Source: Acidimicrobiaceae bacterium
GTDB lineage: Bacteria > Actinomycetota > Acidimicrobiia > Acidimicrobiales > RAAP-2
Length of the DNA: 64,000 nt
Direction of reading: 5' to 3'
Assembly (NCBI GenBank): GCA_003167415.1
Contig: PMTF01000026.1
Span: forward strand, 86,404-150,403
Below are positions 52,443 through 61,503 of this stretch, piece after piece. How positions within the stretch are numbered: the first letter of the stretch is position 1; each line of letters starts with the position of its first letter. A model generated the notes under the pieces. The model was not told the origin of the DNA, searched no databases, and saw only the letters and a list, made by a program, of their open reading frames with translations. The position numbers and the translations under genes are program-made.

Positions 52443-53234
52443 TTAGTTCACGGTCCAGTCGTTCAAGGCCATAGCGCCGTATCCGGCGTGCCACGACGCA
52501 CCCCCGAGAGTGAGGACGAAAAAGATCGACTCAACATCCGGAGCCTCGCTCGGCGTCGTGACCGTGAGAGTCCCTGAGACGTCGTACATCGCCATCAGCG
52601 GATCGACCGACTGCCAACCTGTTACGAGTAATTGCGTCCAGATGGGGCTGACTGAAGTGACTAGTCCGCTGACGCGCCACGTCGTTCGCGTCGCCGCCAA
52701 TCCTCTCCACGCCGTCAATGTCGGCACGGGTGTCGGGCTGATCGTGAGGGACGCCGGAAGAACGTTCAGATTGATCAGAGCAGGGATGGCAACGATGCTG
52801 TTCGGAGCGTTGTTGTAACTCGCCCAGGCGAGCAGTTCCTTCCTCGTTGACGTGGCGAAGTCGACGTCGAGAAGTTCTTGGGTGAAGGCCAGCGCGTACG
52901 TCGACGGAGCTTGCACATCGGACGCGTCGATTGGCGGAAAGGCGATAGACGTAGCGGCTTCGGGGAGCATCGCCGCCGTCGACGCGCTCTCACTGCTCCA
53001 TTCTTGCGCGAAGGCTTGATCCACGGTTCGCTCGATCGCCGTCTGCGGGGGCGTGACACGAAGCGGATGATACGAGGGCAGCGCAGTGTCGGCCTTCGCG
53101 GAGCCGAGCCGACTCGCTCGCCCGACCGGTGCGTCCGACGACGGTCGTAGGGCTATCAGCACGACGACGATCAACACGAGTAACAACGGTGCGGTGAGAA
53201 GCAGTTTGGCGCGCACTGATGACCAGCCACCCAT
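52443..53234 (-). CDS. TcpC/VirB8-like conjugation protein
   Basis: 263 residues from the ATG at 53234, overlapping the previous stop as TGATG. One N-terminal membrane anchor (AKLLLTAPLLLVLIVVVLIA) is followed by an extracytoplasmic region with two likely NTF2-like units (AIERTVDQAFAQEWSSESAS; FTQELLDVDFATSTRKELLA), the arrangement of TcpC of Gram-positive conjugation systems. It would form the outer part of the transfer channel. Confidence 0.68.
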   Translation of the reverse strand: MGGWSSVRAKLLLTAPLLLVLIVVVLIALRPSSDAPVGRASRLGSAKADTALPSYHPLRVTPPQTAIERTVDQAFAQEWSSESASTAAMLPEAATSIAFPPIDASDVQAPSTYALAFTQELLDVDFATSTRKELLAWASYNNAPNSIVAIPALINLNVLPASLTISPTPVPTLTAWRGLAATRTTWRVSGLVTSVSPIWTQLLVTGWQSVDPLMAMYDVSGTLTVTTPSEAPDVESIFFVLTLGGASWHAGYGAMALNDWTVN

Positions 53235-53542
53235 CAGCTGAGACTCGAACCGAGATTGAAGAACGTGTTGATCAGCAGATCCGAGCCGCCAATGAGCAAC
53301 GCCGCCACGAGACAGACCAGCAGGCCCATCTTGCCGCGAGTCGACCACTGCGGATTGGCACTGTGGTGTCCGATCGCCATTACGATCGCGCAGCCGACGA
53401 ACCCGGCCAGCGAGAGCACCAGCCCGAAGGCCATGAGCGATCCCACGAGCGTGGACAACGTACTTAGGCCTGGTATCGCCGTGGTGTTCGGCGTGACGTT
53501 AACGCCACTCGCCACGAGCTGGACTGAACTGAGATGAGTCAT
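53234..53542 (-). CDS. Two-span membrane protein of the transfer operon (VirB2-like size)
   Basis: 102 residues; AAGGAG lies 5 nt before the ATG at 53542. Two membrane helices (GSLMAFGLVLSLAGFVGCAI and MGLLVCLVAALLIGGSDLLI) flank a short basic loop (QWSTRGK). This size and topology suit a pilin/VirB2-like or TcpF-like subunit. It lies between the NlpC/P60 gene and the TcpC-like gene. Confidence 0.6.
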   Translation of the reverse strand: MTHLSSVQLVASGVNVTPNTTAIPGLSTLSTLVGSLMAFGLVLSLAGFVGCAIVMAIGHHSANPQWSTRGKMGLLVCLVAALLIGGSDLLINTFFNLGSSLS

Positions 53543-53594
53543 TACTTCTCCTTGGTTGGTTGACGTACCGCTGCTCACGACTTGCGTACTGCGA

Positions 53595-54269
53595 CTAGCC
53601 CACGTGACGAATCCCCGAGAGACCGCCGCTGACGAAGTAGGAATACGGCTGCACGATGACCCCGTATTGCACGTCGACCGCCGACTCGACGAGACCGTCG
53701 CCGATGTAGAGGCCGACGTGGCCGGGGTTCGCAACGGTCCCGTCACTGCCAGGCACGAGCACCAAATCGCCCGGAGAAATGTCGACGTACGAGGAAACAG
53801 GTGTGCCCTCATTGATTTGGTCGCCGGTGTAGTGCAACAACGTCACGCCGGCCTGGGCCCAGGCCATCATGGTGAGCCCTGAGCAGTCGAAGGCGGTGGG
53901 ACCAACGCCGCCCCAGAGATAGGGCTTGCCGAGCTGCGCGAGGGTGTAGGTGATCGCGACCGTTTCAGCGCCCGTGGCATCGTTGGGAATGGCGTAGTTG
54001 GTTGGCAGTCCGTTGTCGACAACGGGCGAACTGGGCAACGTCGCCGAGGCCGCCGCCCCGCAATTCGAATTCGAAGTCGGCGCAGTAGTGGTGGTCGTAC
54101 TCGTCGAATTGGTCATGGATTGGGCGTGGTGGTTCGCGAGCACGCAGGCTGCGACCTGCGTCGTACCGCCAACGCTGCTCGTCAGAATGACGAGTCCGAA
54201 TAGTGCCATGGCAAAACCGAGAGCCGACGCTATTACCAGAATCGCAATGTTCTTCACGTCGCTGACCAT
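53595..54269 (-). CDS. Membrane-anchored NlpC/P60 peptidoglycan hydrolase
   Basis: 224 residues. An N-terminal anchor (IAILVIASALGFAMALFGLV), a Ser/Thr-rich linker, then the NlpC/P60 domain: catalytic Cys129 in TAFDCSGLTMMAWAQ, His184 in NPGHVGLYIGDG. These cysteine peptidases cut stem peptides to open the cell wall for the conjugation channel. It is the most upstream gene of the transfer operon in this window. Confidence 0.88.
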   Translation of the reverse strand: MVSDVKNIAILVIASALGFAMALFGLVILTSSVGGTTQVAACVLANHHAQSMTNSTSTTTTTAPTSNSNCGAAASATLPSSPVVDNGLPTNYAIPNDATGAETVAITYTLAQLGKPYLWGGVGPTAFDCSGLTMMAWAQAGVTLLHYTGDQINEGTPVSSYVDISPGDLVLVPGSDGTVANPGHVGLYIGDGLVESAVDVQYGVIVQPYSYFVSGGLSGIRHVG

Positions 54270-54880
54270 TCAGGAAAGCGCTCACGGAATCGCACCGTGG
54301 AGCGAGCGTCGCAAGGGTCGGGCAATAGAGGAGGTGAAATTGGATCGAGGGCGTTGGTGCCAGTACCGGCGCCTAAGTCGAAACTTCTCCGGTGGCGCGT
54401 CGACCTCACTGGATATGACGTCCGCACTTGGTCCGTCGCAACTCCATCAAAGTATGACTGCAAATTCTAATTGTCGTGGCGCGATCGTTGAGATGCGAAA
54501 GTTCAACCGACGCGACCTCGATCACTTGAAACTCTCTTTGTCCCACATGCACCGCAACGGTCCCAGCGACGCTCAGTTTCAGGAGCACAATTTTGGATTA
54601 TCCGCAACAATTAGATTCGACGAGATCACAAGTCACTAACTTGCCTCAGCTTCCCAAGCTGAGAACGCGAGTTCGATTCCCGTCGCCCGCTCCAAGGATT
54701 TTCGTCTGAAGCCCAATGTTTTACAGCAGTTTCGCGTGACCGCGGTTGTCCGATGTTGACCACCGTTGTCCTTTGTGAAACGCCCAAATGACGCCTGTGA
54801 CGCCCATGTAACGCCCACCAGTTCGATCTAAATTTGCTCAAATTTAAGGTCGACGATTAAGAGTTGATCGGTATCTTTCA
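54270..54880. other. Junction region with tRNA-Gly fragment
   Basis: About 610 bp between the transfer block and the propeller gene. Apart from the tRNA-Gly(CCC) 3' half I see no gene; the weak open frames are short and partly over the tRNA sequence. It marks the return from GC-rich element DNA to the average composition. Confidence 0.5.
54646..54694 (+). other. 3' half of tRNA-Gly(CCC), likely attachment site of the conjugative element
   Basis: TCAGC-TTCCCAA-GCTGA is an intact anticodon arm with anticodon CCC. A T-arm (GCGAG-TTCGATT-CCCGT, one mismatched pair) and acceptor CGCCCGC-T-CCA follow. The matching 5' half (GCGGGCG and D-arm) is absent upstream. This is what a tRNA gene looks like at the distal end of an element inserted into its 3' part. 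The intact copy should lie beyond the other end, in plus orientation. Confidence 0.78.
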
Positions 54881-56332
54881 TCAACGTGCTGCGGCATTCG
54901 TAAGGACAGCTTCGTTGACACCATCTTCGGATACGCCTTGTGGGATTCCCAACACGATGCACGTCAGATTCGCGTCACAGTCAATCGTGTCGATTCCTTT
55001 CAACGGCGCAGACTCTGCGCCGACCGCAGTTGGGAGTGACGCCTCATTCCAAGTCTGTCCTGCGTCACTTGAGGCGTATACAACGCTCGCGGAATCGGGA
55101 CCCTCCGTTTTGCCGGCGAGCCAACAGTTGTTGTCCGTAGGACAACTCGCTGAAAGCCACGATGTTGTGGGCGAAGTCCCAATCGGCGAACGGTCAACCC
55201 AATTTGCTCCACCATCAGAGCTCTCCAGTAATTCGCCGCCTGTTCCACTCGGCGGTGGGTATGCAATGATCCAGCAGTGTTGCGTATCAGGACACGAGAT
55301 GGGGCCGGGCGACAAAAGGCCGTTCGGAAGAGAGCCGACTGACCACGTTGCTCCACCATTATCCGTGCGCCAGATAACTGATGATTCTCCGTTAGAGGAT
55401 GAAAAGAAGGTGCTCGCGACACAGAACTGCATCGTTGGGCAACTCATCGCGTTCGTGTTTATGGGACTACCAGAGGGCTCTGCGCCTTGGGCACCCGGGG
55501 CCGGTTGACCCGGCATAATCTCAGAACTCCAACTTTGGCCACCATCAGTCGTCTGCATGAACACGTTGTCAACAACCGTGCTGTAACCGGGACCGGTAAA
55601 ATTTGCCAACAGTACGGCATTGCAACTGCTGGCAGAAACGCACTGGAGTGAGCCGATGGAGGCATTGCCCCACAATTCAAGCGAACCGTTCGTTGGGAGC
55701 GGCAACGTCGCAACGTCCCAACTCGAGCCTCCGTTGGAAGTACTTACGAGGACAGGCTCCATTATCGGCTTGCCATTCGTGTCGACACCGTTGAACTGAC
55801 CTCCGCCAAAGGAACACTGTTGACTCGACGTGCATGAGAGTGTTGTATCGGCATAAACGCCCATTGGAAGCGACAACTGCTGCCACGAATTTCCGCCGTT
55901 ACCTGAGAAGTAGACGTTGTTGCCGGCCGCCGCTGTTGGATCGTTCATATGGCGCGCCTCCAAATAACAGTCCGTCGAAGTCGGACACGTCACGTTGTTG
56001 GCGAACTGAATAGTCTGCGAACTCGCCTGGAATCCAGGGATCGTCACGTACGACGCCAAACGAAACGAACTCGCTGAAGCCACGGACTGCATGCCTAGAC
56101 CGTTGACGGAGACCACGACTCCGCCAATTAAGAGTGCAGCTGCGGCCATCGTCAATGCCAGCCGCTGCCGAACGACGTGCATAGATCGGAACCGACTACG
56201 TGGACGGACGCTGGAACGCTCTTCACCCGCGAACGCTGACTGCAATCGCCGGTCCAAGAGTTCCATCGCGCGCGCGTCAGGCGCCACCTCGTGTTGAAAT
56301 ACTTCTCGGAGTAACTGCAGGTCATCAATCAT
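54881..56332 (-). CDS. Membrane-anchored anti-sigma-like protein with Asp-box beta-propeller
   Basis: 483 residues. A ~50-residue cytoplasmic N-terminus, one membrane segment (LALTMAAAALLIGGVVVSV), then an extracellular propeller with repeated Asp-box motifs (GNGGNSWQQL, SNGGSSWDVA, TDGGQSWSSE, TDNGGATWSV, SSDGGANWVD and a last SDAGQTW). Between blades are paired Cys residues (NVTCPTSTDCYLEA, LSCTSSQQCSFG, MSCPTMQFCVAS and others), likely disulphides. It begins 9 nt after the ECF sigma gene. The sensor domain may bind a glycan or ligand and release the sigma factor. Confidence 0.75.
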   Translation of the reverse strand: MIDDLQLLREVFQHEVAPDARAMELLDRRLQSAFAGEERSSVRPRSRFRSMHVVRQRLALTMAAAALLIGGVVVSVNGLGMQSVASASSFRLASYVTIPGFQASSQTIQFANNVTCPTSTDCYLEARHMNDPTAAAGNNVYFSGNGGNSWQQLSLPMGVYADTTLSCTSSQQCSFGGGQFNGVDTNGKPIMEPVLVSTSNGGSSWDVATLPLPTNGSLELWGNASIGSLQCVSASSCNAVLLANFTGPGYSTVVDNVFMQTTDGGQSWSSEIMPGQPAPGAQGAEPSGSPINTNAMSCPTMQFCVASTFFSSSNGESSVIWRTDNGGATWSVGSLPNGLLSPGPISCPDTQHCWIIAYPPPSGTGGELLESSDGGANWVDRSPIGTSPTTSWLSASCPTDNNCWLAGKTEGPDSASVVYASSDAGQTWNEASLPTAVGAESAPLKGIDTIDCDANLTCIVLGIPQGVSEDGVNEAVLTNAAAR

Positions 56333-56341
56333 GATCTGTTC

Positions 56342-56941
56342 TCAACCTTCTCTTGCCGAAATGGATTCTTCGGTACCTTCTTGTCCGATGCAGCCAGCGA
56401 GGTCCCGCAATGTGATCCGCGCACGCGCCACCCTGGAATGCACTGTGCCGACCGGGATACCAAGTGCCTCCGCAGTCTCCGCGTAACTCAACCCTTCAAT
56501 TGCCGTGAGATGGAGGGCGTCGCGTTGTTCTGGGTCAAGTTTCGAAAACGCTTTAGCAACGCGAGCCAAAAGTTCGACGTGATCCAAGTGTGTTGAAAGT
56601 TCCTCAACCTGGTCATCGACGCGCACCGGAGGCACTGATCTCACGTATGCGTTCAGCATCCGAAGCTCGCTACGTCGGTGACGTCGAATCAAATTTGTGG
56701 CTATCCCGAAGAGCCATGGACGAGCATTGGCTCGCGACAAGTCATATCGGTTGCGCGCACTAAACGCAACAACGAATGTTTCAGCACCAAGGTCTTGTGC
56801 CACGTCCCGGCCGACTCGCCGAGCTAAATATTGGAAGATTGCCCCAAAATGGCGCTCGGCAACCGTGCCAAACCGATCCGGGTCAAATAGCGACGCCGCT
56901 ATCTCGTCACTGTCGGAGGTATCTTCCTCGGTTGCACCCAT
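56342..56941 (-). CDS. ECF sigma factor (cassette 1)
   Basis: 199 residues. Region 2: HFGAIFQYLARRVGRDVAQD, LGAETFVVAFSARNRYDLSR and ANARPWLFGIATNLIRRHRR; region 4: KLDPEQRDALHLTAIEGLSY, AETAEALGIPVGTVHSRVAR. It is followed 9 nt later by the propeller-bearing membrane protein, its likely anti-sigma factor, and is divergent from a second such pair 257 bp away. Confidence 0.87.
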   Translation of the reverse strand: MGATEEDTSDSDEIAASLFDPDRFGTVAERHFGAIFQYLARRVGRDVAQDLGAETFVVAFSARNRYDLSRANARPWLFGIATNLIRRHRRSELRMLNAYVRSVPPVRVDDQVEELSTHLDHVELLARVAKAFSKLDPEQRDALHLTAIEGLSYAETAEALGIPVGTVHSRVARARITLRDLAGCIGQEGTEESISAREG

Positions 56942-57198
56942 TACTGAACTATTGCCCTCAGCACAGATTCGGGTCCCAATACCCTTACTCTTTGATTCAA
57001 AGTCAAGACTTGAACTCGCATATCTGACCGAGCGACTTCTTTGGACAGTCCATCAATACCCAAGGGCGCGTTGAGCGGTGGCTTGGCACCTGCACGACGT
57101 CGGCAGAGAACCACGATATTCACTACTCATCCCTTCCCTGATCAGAGGACACTTTTCGGTATCTCGTAATTTTGACGACTGATCGTGACGTATAGAGG

Positions 57199-57729
57199 GT
57201 GATGACTTCGACTACGCACACCGACGACGCCGAAATGCGTGCGAAGTTCGAATTATTGTTTCGAGACAATTACCAATGGCTGCGACGATACGTTGCACGT
57301 CGTACACCTGAGTCAAGAGTGGACGACGTGGTGGCATCGAGTTTCATTGTTGCCTGGAACAAATTCACAACAGTCGCAGATCCATCACTTCCTTGGTTGA
57401 TTCGAATTGCCAGTTTCGAACTGTCGAACGCCGAACGCAAGGCCCGTCGCGCTACCAATGACATAGGTATCGAATTGGACAATCTTCCTTCTTTAAGCGA
57501 CGAGAGCTTCGACGGTGCGCTCGTTCGGAGGGCATTGGCAAATCTTGATTCCTCTGATCAAGAGTTACTTCGTTTAGTGCATTGGGACGAGTTGGGACGG
57601 AGTGAAATTGCCGACGTGCTTGGCCTCACACCCAACGCAGTCAACGTTCGCTATCACCGCGCGCTTAAGAAACTGGAAAGTGAATTGTCAACAATGAATG
57701 ACACACAGCAAAAAGGAGTTCGTCAATGA
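57199..57729 (+). CDS. ECF sigma factor (cassette 2)
   Basis: 176 residues (GTG, with an ATG immediately after). Region 2: LLFRDNYQWLRRYVARRTPE, DDVVASSFIVAWNKFTTVA and LPWLIRIASFELSNAERKAR; region 4: LDSSDQELLRLVHWDELGRS, EIADVLGLTPNAVNVRYHRA. Its stop overlaps the start of the propeller protein gene as ATGA. Divergently transcribed from cassette 1 on a short shared promoter region. Confidence 0.87.
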   Translation: MMTSTTHTDDAEMRAKFELLFRDNYQWLRRYVARRTPESRVDDVVASSFIVAWNKFTTVADPSLPWLIRIASFELSNAERKARRATNDIGIELDNLPSLSDESFDGALVRRALANLDSSDQELLRLVHWDELGRSEIADVLGLTPNAVNVRYHRALKKLESELSTMNDTQQKGVRQ

Positions 57730-59294
57730 GTACAGACATAGTTGTCGAAAAGCTACGAGCGGCCAATCCGGTGGTTAAAGATGCTGGCCCATCAGTTGAC
57801 GCCGCATGGTCAATGATTGAGGCACACCTGAAGGCGACGAAGAAGTCACGGCAATTCACAGGTTGGCTAACCCGGTCGGGCGCGAGATCTGTATCCTCAC
57901 GACGACGAGTCACCATGAGAGTTGCGTTCCTTCTCCTCATTGGATTCGCTGTGGTCATTGCGACGTTGGTCACTGGCAACATGGAACCTGGTCCAAAGGC
58001 AACAATTCCATTAAGTAGCGTGACGTGGCGGTTGGTAAGCGACCAAGGTCCTGCCCAGAATTTCGCGTCCACCGGCGGTCCGCAGGGTCTCGACGAGATG
58101 ACGTGCGCCACCGCTCAGATCTGTTATCTGGAATCCATCGTCACCACCGGTTCCTCAACATCAGCTCTCGAACCGATCAGTTACGTCTATCGATCAAGCG
58201 ACGCTGGATCAACTTGGACGTCCATCACCATTCCTCAAGGCATGACTTTGGATACTCCCTTTTCGTGCTTCGGACCTGAAAGTTGCATGGTGGGCGCCCA
58301 AACTGGCGGCACGATCTACTCGGCCGTGGGCACCATCCAGGAGATGCTCACGACGACGGACGGAGGCACGTCGTGGACAGTGGCGCAAGTTCCTATGGCC
58401 CCTTTGACGGGACAGGATTCGGCTCTCGATTCGCAGTTAACCGGGTTGCAAGGTTCGCTTACGCAACTACAGTGCTTCAACTCTGAATCGTGCATCGGCT
58501 TCGGAGCCGTCCCGTCTGATCAACCTGACCAGCCATTGATTGAACCAATTCAGGGTGCCCTTAGGACAGTGGTCATGACAACTGAAGACGGTGGCAAAAC
58601 ATGGAATTCGACGGTGTTGCCCTGGAGTAATACACCGACAGGAGCACCGGCTTGGTCGAACGAGCAAGAGTTGACAGCAACATGCTCGACTCCGAACGTC
58701 TGCGTTGGTATTGCAACGGTATTGGCGGAGGGCAATTCATCAGGAATTCAGACGACGTCGATGCTTGAATTCCGGACCACCAATGGTGGCGCAACGTGGT
58801 CTTCCAATTGGATCCCGAACGTACAAGGAACGGTGTCGGCTCTCACGTGCCCCGACGAAGATAACTGTTACGCCACGGTCGAAGTTGGTGATCTCGGCGC
58901 CAAGAACCGTTCAGCTGAGGTGCTTGTTACCTCGGATGGTGGCGCAACCTGGCGACTAGAGAGCCCGTTTACTTCGACACCCTCAAGTGCGAACGCACTT
59001 ACGTCAATCACTTGTCCCTCGATCAACACCTGCTTGGCTTCGGGCTTCCAGAAGTCTTTGGCGAACGCGAAATTGAGCACTGGTGCAATCTTCGTGACGT
59101 CAGATGGTGGTCAAACCTGGTCTTCCTCCCAACTTCCAACTGGCCTCGGAATCGTTTCGGAGGTCGATTGCGCGTCAGCACAAACGTGCTTGGCGATTGC
59201 TCAGCCCCCTTTTCTCAGCGGCGCCCCTGCTCCTTCGGGTCCGATGCCGAGTGACATCCTCCGCAGCGAGTCCGCAAAGTTGACAAGTTCGTAG
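57726..59294 (+). CDS. Membrane-anchored Asp-box beta-propeller protein, partner of cassette 2
   Basis: 522 residues. Cytoplasmic N-terminus (~65 residues), one membrane helix (MRVAFLLLIGFAVVIATLVT), then Asp-box repeats (SSDAGSTWTS, TTDGGTSWTV, TEDGGKTWNS, TTNGGATWSS, TSDGGATWRL, TSDGGQTWSS) with Cys pairs such as MTCATAQICYLES and LTCPDEDNCYATV. It is paralogous to the protein of cassette 1. The role is probably signal sensing and sigma control, by position. Confidence 0.75.
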   Translation: MSTDIVVEKLRAANPVVKDAGPSVDAAWSMIEAHLKATKKSRQFTGWLTRSGARSVSSRRRVTMRVAFLLLIGFAVVIATLVTGNMEPGPKATIPLSSVTWRLVSDQGPAQNFASTGGPQGLDEMTCATAQICYLESIVTTGSSTSALEPISYVYRSSDAGSTWTSITIPQGMTLDTPFSCFGPESCMVGAQTGGTIYSAVGTIQEMLTTTDGGTSWTVAQVPMAPLTGQDSALDSQLTGLQGSLTQLQCFNSESCIGFGAVPSDQPDQPLIEPIQGALRTVVMTTEDGGKTWNSTVLPWSNTPTGAPAWSNEQELTATCSTPNVCVGIATVLAEGNSSGIQTTSMLEFRTTNGGATWSSNWIPNVQGTVSALTCPDEDNCYATVEVGDLGAKNRSAEVLVTSDGGATWRLESPFTSTPSSANALTSITCPSINTCLASGFQKSLANAKLSTGAIFVTSDGGQTWSSSQLPTGLGIVSEVDCASAQTCLAIAQPPFLSGAPAPSGPMPSDILRSESAKLTSS

Positions 59295-59525
59295 ACATTC
59301 GCGAGCAGCTTTTGACGAGCAGTTCTCATTCGCGATGAAACGTGAAACGAAGGGGGCCCATTAGTTCTGCAACCTTGCACTGGCGACTAACGACGAAAGA
59401 AAAACCTGAGACGGCGAGGTGGACTCGCGCGTGAAGCCTTAGTCCTGCTTTAGACGAAGCGTCTAGACAACCAGTGCGGTTAGTCTTCAACCAATCTTTC
59501 ATAATGCCGTTGTAAAGGGGCGCCA

Positions 59526-60041
59526 ATGAATACGGAACATTTCTTTGGAAGCGTTCGACTACAGAGAAAGGTCTTGATTGCAATCTTTGTCGTGACCACT
59601 TTGGTCCTCAGCCCCACAACTTCAGGTGCTCAAACAAAGGATTCTCATCAAGCGACCTTCAGTTACTCGTGTTGCAGTGCGTCATTGATCGACACCATCC
59701 ACCACCCGGGCGAGGTGCTCAAACTCAGATGGACTCAATTAACCAATCCACCGACATCGAACAAGCAGCCAGCTTTCACGATGGTTCTTTCGGCAAATAT
59801 CTCGGGTCCTTTCGCCACTGTCACCTCCCTCAAGTCGGCGTTCGGTCGCTCTCATCCAAAGTACGGTGACGTCAATTCAAAAGCGACTGTTATTCGGCTT
59901 TCCAACACGAAATCCGCAAATCCAGTCTCATCGATTCGAATACCCGCCAATGCGGGCAAGGGGTACTACGAACTCACCACTTCCCTAGCGGGCGGCTCAG
60001 TGACATCGGGCGGTGGGTCGATTATTCGCATTTCACCATAG
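59526..60041 (+). CDS. Secreted protein, unknown
   Basis: 171 residues. N-terminal signal peptide (VLIAIFVVTTLVLSPTTSGA). The mature protein has a vicinal Cys pair (FSYSCCSASLIDTIHHPGEV) and then beta-strand-like sequence (LKLRWTQLTN; ITRLS-like repeats; IRIPANAGKGYYELTTSLAG) resembling an Ig-like sandwich. No enzymatic motif. It stands alone between two propeller genes. Confidence 0.6.
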   Translation: MNTEHFFGSVRLQRKVLIAIFVVTTLVLSPTTSGAQTKDSHQATFSYSCCSASLIDTIHHPGEVLKLRWTQLTNPPTSNKQPAFTMVLSANISGPFATVTSLKSAFGRSHPKYGDVNSKATVIRLSNTKSANPVSSIRIPANAGKGYYELTTSLAGGSVTSGGGSIIRISP

Positions 60042-60216
60042 GTCCGTTCACTAAGTCGGCTCTATCTTTAATAGACGTATATATGAGTTCATCACGTTCA
60101 GATTCTTGAATCTCTGGTTTTGCTAACGTCAACAGCCCGAGGACGGCGTGCGCGGAGCGCCAAGCCGTCTGTATCAATCGAAGTGTCGTGCCGCGGAGGT
60201 GACATCGTCACATTCC

Positions 60217-61476
60217 CTACTTGACAACCCGGATGAGCGCGCCGTTGCTGGCGTTCAGCTCCGTGACCGAATTGCTATTGAGTACCCAGAGCTTCGTACC
60301 ACGCGCAACAATGCCCGTTGCTTCATGAAAGTCGTCCGCCTTCGCTTTGATGACCCGAACGAGCGAGCCATTGCTCGCGTTGAGTTCTGTGACTGACTGG
60401 TCGAATTCGTTCGAATTAGTCACCCACACATGGGATCCCTGTGCAGCGATGCCGAAGAGGCCACCAAACTTGTCGGCTTTTGCCTTGATCTCTCGAACGA
60501 ACGATCCGTCAGAAGAATTGAACTCAGTGATCGAATTGTTGGTGTCACGAATGTTCGCGATCCACACACGTCCACCGCTCACCGCCACACTGTCGGGAGC
60601 CACCAGGTTGCCGTTTGATCTAATTACTCGCACCAGAGATCCATCGTTCGCGTTGAGTTCGGTCACAGAGTTCTCATATCCATTTGCGTTCGTCACCCAG
60701 ACATCTGAACGAGTCGCTGTGAGGTTCAGTGCGCCGTAAAGACCGTCGACATTGGTCTTGAAGATGTGCACCAGCGAGCCGTTGCTCGCATTGAGCTCAA
60801 TGAGTGCGTTCATCGGCGCTGAATCGAGACCTTGAGCGGAGTTGGCATTTAAGACCCAAATGTGCGAGCCACTCGACACAACAGGACCTGGCTGCAGGAA
60901 TTGATCCGTGCGGGCATTAATCACACGCACCAGCGAGCCGTTGCTCGCGTTGAGTTCGGTGATGGAGCTGTACCTGGCCAATGGATAGTTCGACGTGCCC
61001 ATACCGAACTCTTCATTGCCGTTCGTAATCCATATGTGCGAACCCTGAATCGCAATACCGTCGGGATGATGGAACGAGTCGGTTTTTGTGTTGATCACAC
61101 GCACTTGAGATCCGGATTTCGCGTCGAACTCAGTGATCGAGTTGCCCGCCATGTTGACAACCCACACGTCTGATTCGGTCACTGCAATTGCAACCGGCTC
61201 ATCGAAACGCGGAACGAGAGCGGAAGAAAAATTCACTCCGGTTGGCGGAGCGGCATTGGTGCCAGAAGGTCGTGGCGCACTAATTGGCACTCCCCCAACA
61301 GCGAAAATCACAAGGACGACAATTGCCACAATTACCAACAGGAATGCCATACCCGTGCGCAATCGGCGCCGGCGACCCTTACGTCGAGCCTCTTCAATGA
61401 GAAGTTCAGCGGCGTCAGGAGCATCCGATGAGATGTCGCGTCGCGCAGGTGCAATTGTCACGGTATTTGTCCTCAT
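60217..61476 (-). CDS. Membrane-anchored beta-propeller (NHL/YncE-like) with internal repeats
   Basis: 419 residues. A basic cytoplasmic N-terminus, one membrane helix (TGMAFLLVIVAIVVLVIFAV) and about seven blades of ~45 residues, each with GSHxWVxN and SITELNASNGSLVRVI-like units. The repetition is visible at DNA level too. Blades of this type make ligand-binding propellers. It is divergent from a GntR regulator across a perfect inverted repeat, so that regulator probably controls it. The end of a paralogue is at the right edge. Confidence 0.75.
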   Translation of the reverse strand: MRTNTVTIAPARRDISSDAPDAAELLIEEARRKGRRRRLRTGMAFLLVIVAIVVLVIFAVGGVPISAPRPSGTNAAPPTGVNFSSALVPRFDEPVAIAVTESDVWVVNMAGNSITEFDAKSGSQVRVINTKTDSFHHPDGIAIQGSHIWITNGNEEFGMGTSNYPLARYSSITELNASNGSLVRVINARTDQFLQPGPVVSSGSHIWVLNANSAQGLDSAPMNALIELNASNGSLVHIFKTNVDGLYGALNLTATRSDVWVTNANGYENSVTELNANDGSLVRVIRSNGNLVAPDSVAVSGGRVWIANIRDTNNSITEFNSSDGSFVREIKAKADKFGGLFGIAAQGSHVWVTNSNEFDQSVTELNASNGSLVRVIKAKADDFHEATGIVARGTKLWVLNSNSVTELNASNGALIRVVK

Positions 61477-61481
61477 TAAAT

Positions 61482-61502
61482 GATACTATCAAATATAGTA
61501 TC
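61482..61502. promoter_or_regulatory. GntR operator: perfect 8-bp inverted repeat
   Basis: GATACTAT-CAAAT-ATAGTATC lies between the divergent starts at 61476 (minus) and 61504 (plus). On the minus strand TAGTAT is 6-7 nt from the propeller ATG, fitting a leaderless promoter. Binding here would control both genes. Confidence 0.7.
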
Positions 61503-61503
61503 T

